The notes under the pieces were generated by a model, which searched no databases, was not told where the DNA came from, and saw nothing but the letters and a program-made list of their open reading frames with translations. Below, in pieces: positions 1 to 8,323 of a DNA stretch of 64,000 bases (its first letter is position 1; each line of letters opens with the position of its first letter). A program made the translations under genes and the position numbers. The stretch is taken from assembly GCA_028279275.1 (NCBI GenBank), contig JANQOB010000002.1:62001-126000 (forward strand), in the 5' to 3' direction. The stretch is from Gammaproteobacteria bacterium (GTDB taxonomy: Bacteria; Pseudomonadota; Gammaproteobacteria; UBA4575).

Positions 1-582
1 TGCACGAAGTGTTCCTGGTATTTTGGATAAATAATCAGGAATAAAGCCATGTAATATTTCAGTGTCTTCAGCACCAAGCTTTTTAATTATATCGGGTTGC
101 TCCAGTAGTTCAGCGAGTGTTCCGGCGGCATAACTAGGCTTGGAACCTTTATATTTTTTAAACTGTTTGAACTCAGTTGCCAGAAAGTTTTTCACATCGG
201 CTCGAATTTCTTCATTTCTTTTTCTCTTAGTGGCACGAGCTGACTGATTAGCTTTTGTTAATCTTTGGATAGGAACAGTTACTTTAGTTTTTGTACCGCG
301 AGCATCTAGTTTTGATTTACCACTGGCTACTAATGTTAAATCAATTTTTTTATTATATTTATTAAATACTTCTTGCAGAAAGAAAGTGCCTGCAGATGTC
401 ATTCCGTATCCTTCCTTCCATAAACCGTTCGGGAGAGAAGTAAATCCTTTGAGAGTAATTCGCTCGCAATACTTATATTGACTGGTATCCGAATTAAGTT
501 TGTAGTAGCCATTTTTGGTTTTAGTATTTATACGCCAAATGATTTTTCCATCATCACTTAACTTTTCGGCTATATTTGGCAT
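1..582 (-). CDS. Unknown protein, N-terminal part only (runs off left edge)
   Basis: Reading the minus strand from an ATG at 582 gives 194 open codons up to the window edge, so the C-terminal part is missing. An AGGAAA ribosome site about 7 bases upstream supports this start. The protein begins MPNIAEKLSDDGK. It has a strongly basic stretch around residues 87-125 (GKSKLDARGTKTK, ATKRKRNEE) that would suit nucleic-acid contact, and no signal peptide or membrane segment. I do not recognise the family. It is divergent from the glycosylase-like gene at 955 and lies outside the tRNA-Ser-derived repeat at 1.9 kb, so it may belong to accessory DNA. Confidence 0.6.
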   Translation of the reverse strand, partial: MPNIAEKLSDDGKIIWRINTKTKNGYYKLNSDTSQYKYCERITLKGFTSLPNGLWKEGYGMTSAGTFFLQEVFNKYNKKIDLTLVASGKSKLDARGTKTKVTVPIQRLTKANQSARATKRKRNEEIRADVKNFLATEFKQFKKYKGSKPSYAAGTLAELLEQPDIIKKLGAEDTEILHGFIPDYLSKIPGTLRA

Positions 583-954
583 GATGATTTCCTGACAGCT
601 AACGTATTAATACATGGCAATTTTGCATTGTTATCACATAAATATGGTTAGCATAAGAATGTCCGATTTGGGTCATAAGCAGATATTGTGAATATGTAAT
701 TTACTACAACCAACCAGATTCTCCCAATTACTGTTTAATTTGTGTTTGCTTTTTGACCTAAAGCCGTCACTCATTGCCGGATTATATATGAATTTAATAA
801 CACTTGATCCTTTCAACTACTGTACAAAAGAGACACCGGCAATTTACTAACAGAGACTAAAGTTACTTGAACTTACCACTCTGTGTAAGAAAATATTAAT
901 TCAACTATATAATCAAAGATTGTTCGGTTATATTCTGTTAACTTTTATCGATAA
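583..954. other. Intergenic region between divergent genes
   Basis: This 372-base AT-rich gap separates two divergently transcribed genes, so it must hold both promoters. I see no convincing -35/-10 pair, RNA gene or strong palindrome. A fragment near 760-780 (GACCTAAAGCCGTCACTCA) faintly recalls the hairpin repeat found at 2.3-6.4 kb, but is too degenerate to call. Confidence 0.4.
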
Positions 955-1719
955 GTGAAAATAGTGAAGTTAATTTTTGAAATTAGCGACTCTGACATAG
1001 AATATGCGACTAAATTCTATGACTCAATGCGCAATAACCAATTTGTTAAGCAGCGAATTATAGAGAACATAAAAAAACCTCCTAATACTGTTTCAAATGA
1101 GTTATTTTGGTATCGTTTGGTCTGTGCACTATTAACAACACAACAACGATCTGGTCCAGGCTCTGCTACATATGAATTTATCCATGAAAATCCATTCCCG
1201 TTATCGCTCGATAAAATAAAACACAATAAAAAAAATATTAATGAATATGCAGTTAAGCAATTTTTACGTCGTAAAGGCATTCGCTCTTATAATCGAATTT
1301 CCGGTTTTCTATCTGATAACTATCATTGGTTAAGCCTCAATGGTTGGGAATGTATCAATCAGAGAATTAATCATCTGATTCAACATAAAACTCAAAGGGT
1401 AGAAAGAGACGTATCTGTATTTCTGTCAGAGAAACTGAAAGGCATAGGGCCAAAGCAATCGAGGAATCTTTTGCAAATGATTGGATTGACGAAGTACGAA
1501 ATTCCTATTGATAGTAGAATAACTAAATGGCTAAATTCATTTGGATTTCCAATAAGACTAAGTTCTACTGCTTTGTCTGATGAGGCATATTATGAATTCG
1601 TTAACGATGCAGTTATTGCTATTTGTGAAAAAATCAATGTTTATCCATGTGAACTTGATGCTGCTATTTTTGCCAGTTATGATGGAGACAAGTGGAATAT
1701 TCTTTCTAATTCAAAATAG
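955..1719 (+). CDS. HhH-GPD DNA glycosylase-like protein (OGG-type)
   Basis: A 254-residue protein with a helix-hairpin-helix at about residues 161-176 (LKGIGPKQSRNLLQM). Lys167 lies in the hairpin and Asp186 in IPIDSRITKW, exactly 19 residues later. In OGG1-type bifunctional DNA glycosylase/AP lyases the catalytic Lys249 and Asp268 have the same spacing and setting, so base excision with strand nicking is the best guess. TTQQ at 61-64 fits the glutamine-rich motif of this superfamily. The rest does not match a named glycosylase that I know, and similar proteins are often labelled hypothetical. The start is a GTG with a weak ribosome site. Superfamily assignment is fairly secure; substrate (8-oxoguanine or other) is inferred. 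Confidence 0.65.
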   Translation: MKIVKLIFEISDSDIEYATKFYDSMRNNQFVKQRIIENIKKPPNTVSNELFWYRLVCALLTTQQRSGPGSATYEFIHENPFPLSLDKIKHNKKNINEYAVKQFLRRKGIRSYNRISGFLSDNYHWLSLNGWECINQRINHLIQHKTQRVERDVSVFLSEKLKGIGPKQSRNLLQMIGLTKYEIPIDSRITKWLNSFGFPIRLSSTALSDEAYYEFVNDAVIAICEKINVYPCELDAAIFASYDGDKWNILSNSK

Positions 1720-1886
1720 CAATAAACCTGACTATTCAACTTAACTCAGATGAATAAAAGAGCAACTACGTTCTGCTTGATTGAAAGATTATCTACGGCG
1801 ATCTATGCACGTTATTGACCGAAGGCGTACATTCATAATGTAAACAAGACTGAATTATCTATTGTTGACCCTATCAATAACTTACC

Positions 1887-2086
1887 CAAAGGGGCACCGC
1901 GAAATTTACAAGGGAGACTTTTGGAAGTGATGAGGGTAAAAACGAAATTGACGATGCCCTTTGCTAGTTTTTCTTATCGCGAAACACTGCAGAAATAGGG
2001 CTTTTCTGCTTGATATATCGCGTCTCTTGCAAGAGACAAGACTGGCTGGCGGAGGGAAGGGGATTCGTATTCTCGGTGCCCCTTTG
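1887..2086. repeat. 200-bp tRNA-Ser-derived repeat with perfect 13-bp terminal inverted repeats
   Basis: The block begins CAAAGGGGCACCG (1887-1899) and ends with its exact reverse complement CGGTGCCCCTTTG (2074-2086). Inside is the perfect palindrome GTCTCTTGCAAGAGAC and, near the right end, a decayed minus-strand tRNA 3' end (CCA reads as TGG at 2046-2048, followed by a T-arm-like stretch). The whole block aligns in direct orientation with 30793-30989, where the same sequence forms the 3' half of an intact tRNA-Ser gene plus its downstream flank. It could be an attachment-site remnant, a tRNA duplication scar or a small tRNA-derived mobile repeat. Confidence 0.7.
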
Positions 2087-2297
2087 AACTGCAAGCTCCT
2101 GAATTCTTGTGAGAATATTTACTTGAACATGCCGTAGAGACTAATTGTTAGAAATTCCTACGAATTTGAGCATAAAGCCGAACCGAATTTTGCTTAGACT
2201 GCATGCTATGCAGTCAGTGATTACTGCTTATAGCTAACTTTAATAATTGTGCTCTAAAATACATGACTCTTTGCTACTCAAAGAGTCCACTTACTAA

Positions 2298-2322
2298 GCG
2301 TCCGCTTTTTACCGAAAGAAGG
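2298..2322 (+). repeat. Hairpin repeat family 1, degenerate copy A
   Basis: GTCCGCTTTTTACCGAAAG matches the left arm and loop of the family consensus (CCGCTWTTGGCCGAAAGCGG), but the right arm is decayed. It lies about 80 bases upstream of the DMT transporter gene. Confidence 0.45.
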
Positions 2323-2401
2323 CCTAAACTGATCATAAACAAAATCAAAATAAATAAAGAACGAACTTAAACGTAAATATAATTTTGGAGCTTAAAACAT
2401 A

Positions 2402-2845
2402 ATGAATTCTTTCTATATTGCGCTTGCCATCTTGGCAGGTATTGTGCTTCCTATTCAGGTGGGAATGAATACTACGGTTGCAAAGTTTTCTGGAAGTGCG
2501 CTATTTGCTTCCCTGATATCATTTATTGTAGGAACAATTGGAATGTCCGCCATTTTATTAAGCCAACGCGCATCAATTCCGGGAATCGAACAAGTAAAAC
2601 TAGTTCCTATATGGGCCTGGACTGCAGGATTACTAGGCGCGATTTATGTAACATCATCTATTATTAGTGCACCTAAAATTGGAGCCACCATGTTATTTAG
2701 TTTGATTGTTGCCGGACAATTATTTGCAGCGTTGATATTGGATCATTATGGATATTTGGGATTTCCAGAGTCACCGATCAATACAATGCGAGTGATTGGA
2801 GTGATTCTTGTGATTACTGGCTTTGTATTGGTGCGTGCAAACTAA
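2402..2845 (+). CDS. DMT-superfamily small membrane protein, YdcZ/DUF606 type
   Basis: A 147-residue, almost wholly hydrophobic protein with about five membrane segments. The opening (AILAGIVLPIQVGMNTTVAK) and the later SSIISAPKIGATMLFSLIVAGQL are typical of the YdcZ/DUF606 family, half-size relatives of the EamA drug/metabolite transporters. Function in this family is mostly unknown. ATG start, with GGAGCTTAAAACATA just upstream. It is a single-gene unit between hairpin-repeat copies A and B; copy B begins 9 bases after the stop and could end the transcript. The genes on either side are unrelated. Confidence 0.8.
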   Translation: MNSFYIALAILAGIVLPIQVGMNTTVAKFSGSALFASLISFIVGTIGMSAILLSQRASIPGIEQVKLVPIWAWTAGLLGAIYVTSSIISAPKIGATMLFSLIVAGQLFAALILDHYGYLGFPESPINTMRVIGVILVITGFVLVRAN

Positions 2846-2854
2846 ACGAATGAT

Positions 2855-2881
2855 TGTCCACTAACGACCAAAGCGGACATT
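2855..2881 (+). repeat. Hairpin repeat family 1, copy B
   Basis: TGTCCACTAACGACCAAAGC and the following GGACATT match the family consensus with a partly decayed left arm. It starts 9 bases after the DMT gene stop codon. Confidence 0.7.
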
Positions 2882-3056
2882 TAGATAGTTAAAACTGAGC
2901 ATCTCAGTAGTAGTAGAAGACATTTGTATAATTCTTATATAACCACAACAATTGTCACTTTAGTTATTAAAGAAAGGCTTACTTATTTCAACTCATTAAG
3001 CTAATTTCATAACTGAATTTATAGTACGTAGCCGTTCTTAGGCGTGTCAGTTACAG

Positions 3057-3305
3057 TTACGAGTTAGCTGACTCGATATATCCTTTTTGAATTTTGTAGT
3101 GAAAAATTCGGCCCACTGGATAACGTCCTATTAATTCATCACCTGATTCTTTGCAATAAATCATCATGTCATCAATTAAACTAGGGTCTGCTGAAACAAC
3201 GCATAAAGTTTGACCTGGGTACATCTTTTGTAACATTCTATCTGTTCGAATAATTGGTAAAGGGCTATTTTGTTTTCTAACATCAAGTTCTAATTCATTT
3301 TCCAT
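3057..3305 (-). CDS. TusA-like protein lacking the catalytic cysteine
   Basis: An 82-residue protein whose length, LDVR opening and PLP..RT..L..M.PG core match the TusA/SirA/YeeD sulfur-carrier fold. In TusA the active cysteine sits in a CPxP motif after LDxRG. Here the sequence is N-S14-P-L-P, with codon AGC (one base from the Cys codon TGC). Sulfur transfer by the usual persulfide route is therefore unlikely unless Cys35 or Cys51 substitutes, and a regulatory or binding role is possible. It is alone on the minus strand and divergent from the LysR regulator. The fold assignment is fairly confident; the function is open. Confidence 0.7.
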   Translation of the reverse strand: MENELELDVRKQNSPLPIIRTDRMLQKMYPGQTLCVVSADPSLIDDMMIYCKESGDELIGRYPVGRIFHYKIQKGYIESANS

Positions 3306-3573
3306 ATCTATTTCTCCATTACTAAAAATAAAATATTGTGTAACTGAAAGATTTAATTCTGCGCTGTAATTTACAGTAATTTCTGCATAAGAAAATTAGA
3401 TAATTCTTAGTAAAAATATAAATAAAACATTATGTTTGTATTAATTCTTATTGGTTCTATAAGGATTAATTTATAGCAAATAGGCAATATTGCTAAAAAA
3501 TACTGAATGCTTTTTAATAGAATGCTCTATAAGTTATTCTTATGTATCCAGCAGAACCAATAAGAAAATATTT

Positions 3574-4491
3574 ATGAACTTCACTCTACGTCAACTACAG
3601 ATATTTCAACATGTCGCAAAACACTTAAGCTTCACTAAAGCTGCGGAAGAACTGTTTCTATCTCAACCTGCTGTTTCGGGTCAAATCAAGCAACTAGAAA
3701 AAGTAATTGGGCTTCATCTGTATGAACAACTGGGAAGAAAAATCTATCTCACGCAGGCAGGCAAACTGGTATACGACTTTTGCATTGAAATTCAAACAAA
3801 AGTTAACAATATTGAAAAGGATGTAAACGATCTGAAAGGTATTGAAGGGGGATTGTTGCATGTATCCGTTGCAACAACAGTTAACTACTTTGCAGCAAAA
3901 CTACTTTCAAATTTTTGCCAGCAGCATATAGGCATACGCCTTCAGCTTGATGTTACTAATCGAGCAACATTACTTAAGCAGCTCGAAAGAAATGGTACAG
4001 ATTTAGTATTAATGGGTTTACCGCCTGATGATTTGGATTTAATTGTTGAGCCTTTTATGGACAACCCCCTAGTAATAATTGCCCCTCCTGATCATCCACT
4101 GGTTGATGAGAAGAATATTCCATTGCGAAAACTAAAAAATGACAAACTTTTAATGAGAGAAGTTGGTTCGGGTGCTCGAATCACGATGGAACAATTTTTT
4201 CTAGAAAAGAAAAATTTCAAACTAATAAGCATCATTGAAATGAATAGCAATGAGGCTATAAAAAAGAGTGTCGAGGCTGGGTTAGGGCTTGGAATAGTAT
4301 CAATACATACTATTGAATTAGAAAAAGAAGTTGGGAGACTAAAAATATTAGATGTAAAGCATTTTCCTATTAATAGAAAATGGTACATTGTTCATCGAAA
4401 AGGTAAACGCCTATTAGCTGCGGCAGAATTACTTAAGCAATATATTCTTGATAATAGAAAGATCCTGAGTAATCCGTCTACTACTGGCTAG
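3574..4491 (+). CDS. LysR-family transcriptional regulator, CbbR-like
   Basis: The reading frame opens at 3490, but the ATG at 3574 is preferred because LysR proteins begin right at the DNA-binding domain (MNFTLRQLQIFQHVAKHLSF). This gives 305 residues, normal for the family. The winged HTH covers about residues 5-62 (FTKAAEELFLSQPAVSGQIK) and the effector-binding domain about 90-295. The N-terminus resembles CbbR, the regulator of CO2-fixation genes, but no RuBisCO gene is in this window, so the target is unknown. It is divergent from the TusA-like gene and may regulate it. Family certain, CbbR subgroup moderate. Confidence 0.85.
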   Translation: MNFTLRQLQIFQHVAKHLSFTKAAEELFLSQPAVSGQIKQLEKVIGLHLYEQLGRKIYLTQAGKLVYDFCIEIQTKVNNIEKDVNDLKGIEGGLLHVSVATTVNYFAAKLLSNFCQQHIGIRLQLDVTNRATLLKQLERNGTDLVLMGLPPDDLDLIVEPFMDNPLVIIAPPDHPLVDEKNIPLRKLKNDKLLMREVGSGARITMEQFFLEKKNFKLISIIEMNSNEAIKKSVEAGLGLGIVSIHTIELEKEVGRLKILDVKHFPINRKWYIVHRKGKRLLAAAELLKQYILDNRKILSNPSTTG

Positions 4492-4910
4492 ATAGTTAAA
4501 TGTAACTGTCTTGTGCAAGCGTTCTCCTATATTTGGTAAAAGTGATCACAGGAAAATGTGAATAAGAGTCGTATTTTGGGTGAGGTGTATAAATTAATGA
4601 TTTTATTGAATGTCGGCTATTGCCGAAAGCGGACCACAAGATACAACGACATTCATATAGATTTAACCACAACAATTACTTCTAAGGTACAAATCAGGAG
4701 CATAAGGTCATACCAAATCTAATGATTAACTAAATGTCCCTGTTACTTGTTTGATATACAATTATCTAGAGTATTTCATTTGGTGCAAGAACAGGATAAC
4801 AAAGTGCGCTTATATATAATCAAAATCAGCTAATCACAAAGTAAAAAAGTCGATTTAAAAAATATCGTATATATACATTAAAGTAGACTTCATCAATTGA
4901 GCATTTATCA
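4492..4910. other. Intergenic region upstream of pyrC
   Basis: These 419 bases contain hairpin repeat copy C at 4609-4636 and otherwise only AT-rich sequence. I see no reading frame with protein-like composition, no Zur-like palindrome and no attenuator-like pyrimidine tract before pyrC. Confidence 0.4.
4609..4636 (+). repeat. Hairpin repeat family 1, copy C
   Basis: AATGTCGGCTATTGCCGAAA followed by GCGGACCA: a near-consensus copy with a short stem (GTCGGC/GCGGAC-like). It lies between the LysR gene and pyrC. Confidence 0.7.
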
Positions 4911-5981
4911 TTGAATCAGAGTATTACCCTGCGCAAACCCGATGACTGGCACGTTCATCTTCGCGATGACGCTATGCTTGAGATGTCGCTACCATGGACA
5001 GCCGAGGCGTTTGGACGGGCCATTGTAATGCCAAATCTGAGCCCTGCAGTAATTACTGCTACTCAAGCCATGGCATATAAAGAGCGAATTGTTCGACTTT
5101 TGCCTGCAAGCAGCAACTTCGAACCACTTATGACGTGCTTCTTAACAGACGCAACAGACCCACTTGACGTTGCAAAAGGATTCATCGATGGAATTCTAAC
5201 TGCTGCGAAATTATACCCGGCTAATAGTACGACTAATTCAGCCACGGGTGTGACTGAGGTTCACAAAATTTATCCAGTGCTTGAAAGAATGCAACAAATC
5301 GGAATGCCCTTGCTAATTCATGGAGAGGTAACCAATAGAGAGGTTGATATATTTGATCGTGAAAAAATTTTCATTGACACGATTCTAACCAAGCTTCGCC
5401 ACGATTTACCAGAATTGCGGATTGTTCTGGAACATATAACCACTGAAGAAGCTACTCAATACATCAGTGAAGCAGGAGACTTGACCGCTGCCACAATTAC
5501 TCCTCATCACTTAATGATCAACCGCAATGCAATGTTTAATGGAGGAGTACGACCACATATGTATTGCTTGCCTGTAGCTAAGCGTGAGCATCATCGTTTG
5601 GCTTTACGTAAAGCTGCAGTATCAGGGGATACACATTTTTTTCTTGGAACGGATTCAGCACCACATCTTCACCAAGAAAAAGAATCAGCATGCGGATGTG
5701 CTGGTATTTTTTCTGCACCTATCGCACTTGAATTGTATGCTCAGGTTTTCGACGAGGAACAAGCACTAAACAAGCTTGAGGGTTTTGCGTCTATTAATGG
5801 TGCAAATTTCTATAATAAACCCGTGAACGAAAAGACCATTACTTTAGTTAAGTCAAGCTGGGAACCACCTGAAGAGATACCAGTTTCTCATAATGATTAT
5901 GTATGTGTGTTTCACCCAGGACTGCCACTGAAATGGAAATATCTAAGAAAAGGTTTTAATGAAGCAAATTCAAATATTTGA
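4911..5981 (+). CDS. pyrC: Dihydroorotase (E. coli-type, class II)
   Basis: PyrC interconverts carbamoyl-aspartate and dihydroorotate in pyrimidine synthesis, in the cytoplasm. The 356 residues match E. coli-type PyrC (about 348) end to end. Binuclear zinc-site ligands are visible: His14 and His16 (DWHVHLRD), Lys100, which is carboxylated in the family (TAAKLYPA), His137, His175 and Asp248 (GTDSAPH). The start is a TTG without a strong ribosome site; an upstream in-frame TAG leaves no ATG choice. It is a stand-alone gene between repeat copies C and D, the latter beginning at the last base of the stop codon. Whether it is the only pyrC copy in the genome cannot be told. Confidence 0.95.
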   Translation: MNQSITLRKPDDWHVHLRDDAMLEMSLPWTAEAFGRAIVMPNLSPAVITATQAMAYKERIVRLLPASSNFEPLMTCFLTDATDPLDVAKGFIDGILTAAKLYPANSTTNSATGVTEVHKIYPVLERMQQIGMPLLIHGEVTNREVDIFDREKIFIDTILTKLRHDLPELRIVLEHITTEEATQYISEAGDLTAATITPHHLMINRNAMFNGGVRPHMYCLPVAKREHHRLALRKAAVSGDTHFFLGTDSAPHLHQEKESACGCAGIFSAPIALELYAQVFDEEQALNKLEGFASINGANFYNKPVNEKTITLVKSSWEPPEEIPVSHNDYVCVFHPGLPLKWKYLRKGFNEANSNI

Positions 5982-6008
5982 ATGACCGCTTTTTGGCCGA
6001 AAGCAGTT
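5981..6008 (+). repeat. Hairpin repeat family 1, copy D
   Basis: AATGACCGCTTTTTGGCCGA and the following AAGCAGTT match the consensus. The copy abuts the pyrC stop codon and is followed by the small unknown gene at 6041. Confidence 0.75.
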
Positions 6009-6040
6009 ATACATTAATTAATAATTCTACTGAATAATAT

Positions 6041-6340
6041 ATGAGTATAGATAGTTCATACATTGAACGCAGTGAAGGTGCAAAACTAATTGTTGAGTAC
6101 TGTGAAGATTTAGCAGATGAATTAAATCTAGAATTAGTTAAAACTCCTTATTGGGTGTTGCCCATTGTAGATGCAGTATCGGTCAACGAAAGCAGCGATT
6201 TAATTATTGTGACTTCATCAGGTTCTACGAAAGTTAAAATCTCGCGCGAGGAGTTGGAAGACTACCTTGGGAAAGTAGGTAATGAAGAAGTAAAAGGAAA
6301 AATAAGAGGTGCATTTGAAATACTCATGGCTAAAAGCTGA
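6041..6340 (+). CDS. Small unknown protein, repeat-bracketed
   Basis: A 99-residue soluble acidic protein starting MSIDSSYIERSEGAKL. A predicted strand-rich middle (LIIVTSSGSTKVKISREELEDYL) suggests a small alpha/beta fold. There are no metal-binding motifs, signal peptide or membrane segment, and I do not recognise it. The ATG has no strong ribosome site. It sits alone between hairpin repeat copies D (ending 32 bases upstream) and E (starting 3 bases after the stop), the same arrangement as the genes at 30109 and 30423. A mobile or cassette-like origin is possible. Confidence 0.65.
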   Translation: MSIDSSYIERSEGAKLIVEYCEDLADELNLELVKTPYWVLPIVDAVSVNESSDLIIVTSSGSTKVKISREELEDYLGKVGNEEVKGKIRGAFEILMAKS

Positions 6341-6343
6341 TTT

Positions 6344-6374
6344 AAGTGACCGCTATTGGCCGAAAGCGGACATT
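6344..6374 (+). repeat. Hairpin repeat family 1, copy E
   Basis: AAGTGACCGCTATTGGCCGA and AAGCGGACATT: one of the two best-preserved copies, with stem CCGCT/AGCGG and conserved loop GGCCGA. It marks the left border of the catabolic block and is followed by repeat family 2. Confidence 0.85.
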
Positions 6375-6397
6375 CCTAAATCTATTGTTCTAAATAC

Positions 6398-6508
6398 TTG
6401 ACCTCACCCCCATAAAGGCGAGGCTCTTATACAATATGTTGTTCATTGCTAAGGTCTTTAAAACCTGTACATTATTAATGGGGGAGTAGGAGGGGAGCCT
6501 GTGGCTAT
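6398..6508. repeat. Dispersed repeat family 2, left copy
   Basis: About 110 bases starting TTGACCTCACCCCCAT and ending near GGAGGGGAGCC, with inverted CCCCCAT/ATGGGGG arms. It aligns in direct orientation with 29915-30019: shared stretches include TTGACnT, GCTCTT.TACAAT, TTCATT.CTAAGGT and the G-rich end. The two copies lie just outside the 6.7-29.8 kb catabolic block. The remaining bases to 6666 hold nothing I can identify. Confidence 0.6.
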
Positions 6509-6666
6509 GTATCAATTAGCAGATTGAGAAGAGGATGTAGCTACATTATTTATGTATTATCTAATTGATATAAAATAAATTCCTCATGTAGCTATAAATT
6601 CCATACCCCCAGTTAAGCCCTTAAGTTTTTTGGCTATGGTTAGTTGTCTTTGATCCTTCTTGGAAT

Positions 6667-8142
6667 TTAAACTTCTATCCCAAGTTCTTTTTTTACATTT
6701 AATGGTGCGAAGGTTTTAAAATCTTGAATAAATCGATCACGTGCTTCAGGGTATGAATCTGTACCTATAATACGAAACATCTCGCCTGTGACAGCACTTT
6801 TTGGAAGTATCTTTTGAAGCTCAGGGTCATCTACGTTAGCGGGATCACATCCTGCAAGTGATGCAAAAACGGGCGCTAGCTCATTTTGATAACGATAGTC
6901 ACTATGTGGGTCTTGTCGTTTGCACTCATCTAATTTCTCACGTAGCCATGTTTCAGTTGGAGCCTCAACAGCTCCGCCCCAGCTGTATGCAATCCACCTT
7001 GCTTGTTGCTCTAGTGGCACAGAATATGGACCAAGTTGTTCCCATAATCCCATGAATGCTAAATTTGGTAGATCTGGATGGAATGTGTATTCTGCTAAGT
7101 CGAGGCCTTTGTTTGTTAAATTTACAGTATTTGCAATTTCATCTGATAAAAAAGGTAAATTAAGTTCAAAGCCTGTGCCGATCAGTATGCCATCTGCCTC
7201 AACACTACTTCCATCTGTAAATGTAACTGTGCGTCCTTCAATTTTTTGAATCCATGGACGCACCTGTAAATGATCTTCTGCAACCAGCTGAAGAAAATTA
7301 TTATTGACGGTTAGCTTCGCTTTAGTAAGAATTTCTGGTGCGGGTGGTGCGCCATATGTAACTGGGTCCCCTCCATATTGCTTCATGAAATCTACAAACA
7401 GAGCAAGTAATTTTTCTTTTGGCATGGAGCGAATACTCATGCCAAGTTCACGAGTAAATGCCATATATTCGTATGGAATTCCATTTATCATCTTCTCAAC
7501 CATCCATCGTTGCATACGTTGAGAGACGACAACTTGATTGCTTTCAATCATGGCAAGGTCGCATGCAATTTCTAAACCTGAAATGCTACCACCGCATACT
7601 ACAATGGTTTTATCGTGATACTCACTTGTACCATTATAATAAAAGGTGTGTTTTGCTCCTAACTCTCCTGAAAATGAATCGAAGCCATCTATTTCTGGAA
7701 TAGAAGGGTTATTGTATCGTCCGCTTGCAATAACTACTTTGTCAAATTCCGCTTTATTAGAAATTGCATCCTGTTCCCATTCAATTTCGTACCCATCTTT
7801 TTCGGACTTTGAAAGAGAAGTTACGAGACAATTTGTTTTGATATGGTTGTCTAGGTTATTAACCTCAACCATATTTTTTATCATGTTTAGTACTTCGCCA
7901 TTTCGAGGGAAAACAGCAGTATTTTTTGGGTATTGGACATCAGATAATTTTGTTGTAAATCTTGAGGTATTTGCGCGCATATTTGGCCAAACACCACTAT
8001 TAACATTGCTATTATTCCATTGTCCGCCTATATCTTCATGTGACTCTAAAACAGTGGGATTGAATCCTTGGCTTTTTAAGTATCTTGCTACAGATATACC
8101 TGCTAAACCTGCACCAATAATCGCGACGTTTTGTTTATTCAT
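6667..8142 (-). CDS. Flavin-dependent monooxygenase (FMO/Baeyer-Villiger-like)
   Basis: A 491-residue class-B flavoprotein monooxygenase. An FAD-binding GAGLAG motif lies at residues 10-15 (NVAIIGAGLAGISVARYL) and an NADPH-type GGSISG at about 184-189. Between them FSGELGAKHTFYY (about 157-169) resembles the FMO fingerprint FxGxxxHxxxY/F, with two extra residues before the histidine. Such enzymes use NADPH and O2 to oxygenate N or S atoms or to insert oxygen next to ketones. It is divergent from the NosP-like gene, which places it at the edge of the catabolic block. A ketone or carbonyl step in the same pathway is possible but not shown. Confidence 0.8.
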   Translation of the reverse strand: MNKQNVAIIGAGLAGISVARYLKSQGFNPTVLESHEDIGGQWNNSNVNSGVWPNMRANTSRFTTKLSDVQYPKNTAVFPRNGEVLNMIKNMVEVNNLDNHIKTNCLVTSLSKSEKDGYEIEWEQDAISNKAEFDKVVIASGRYNNPSIPEIDGFDSFSGELGAKHTFYYNGTSEYHDKTIVVCGGSISGLEIACDLAMIESNQVVVSQRMQRWMVEKMINGIPYEYMAFTRELGMSIRSMPKEKLLALFVDFMKQYGGDPVTYGAPPAPEILTKAKLTVNNNFLQLVAEDHLQVRPWIQKIEGRTVTFTDGSSVEADGILIGTGFELNLPFLSDEIANTVNLTNKGLDLAEYTFHPDLPNLAFMGLWEQLGPYSVPLEQQARWIAYSWGGAVEAPTETWLREKLDECKRQDPHSDYRYQNELAPVFASLAGCDPANVDDPELQKILPKSAVTGEMFRIIGTDSYPEARDRFIQDFKTFAPLNVKKELGIEV

Positions 8143-8323
8143 AATTTTTGTATTTAAAAGCTTTAGCTCGATTAGAATTGAGTGTAAATTTCAAACTATG
8201 AAAATAGCTTTTATTTGCAATATCTATGTAAAGTCAAATCAACACAATTACTATTTAGTACGAATTTATGTTAGTTCCAAAGTATGATTAACCTATAACT
8301 ATAATTAGCAAGTTCTAAAAACC

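Larger units (their letters stand above)
1720..2401. other. Intergenic region holding two repeat elements
   Basis: No gene is supported in these 682 bases. They contain a degenerate copy of the short hairpin repeat at about 1810-1832 (GACCGAAGGCGTACATTC), the 200-bp tRNA-Ser-derived element at 1887-2086, and another degenerate hairpin repeat at 2298-2322. The 62-codon minus-strand reading frame across 1906-2094 lies almost wholly inside the 200-bp element and is not protein-like. Confidence 0.5.

Noticed and set aside
1017..1280. 87-codon minus-strand frame
   Set aside because: Antisense shadow of the glycosylase-like gene, with no ribosome site or protein-like pattern.
1906..2094. 62-codon minus-strand frame
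   Set aside because: Lies almost wholly inside the tRNA-Ser-derived repeat and its composition is not protein-like.
7646..8287. 213-codon plus-strand frame
   Set aside because: Antisense to the flavin monooxygenase; the monooxygenase has clear motifs, while this frame is Ser/Phe-rich without a domain.
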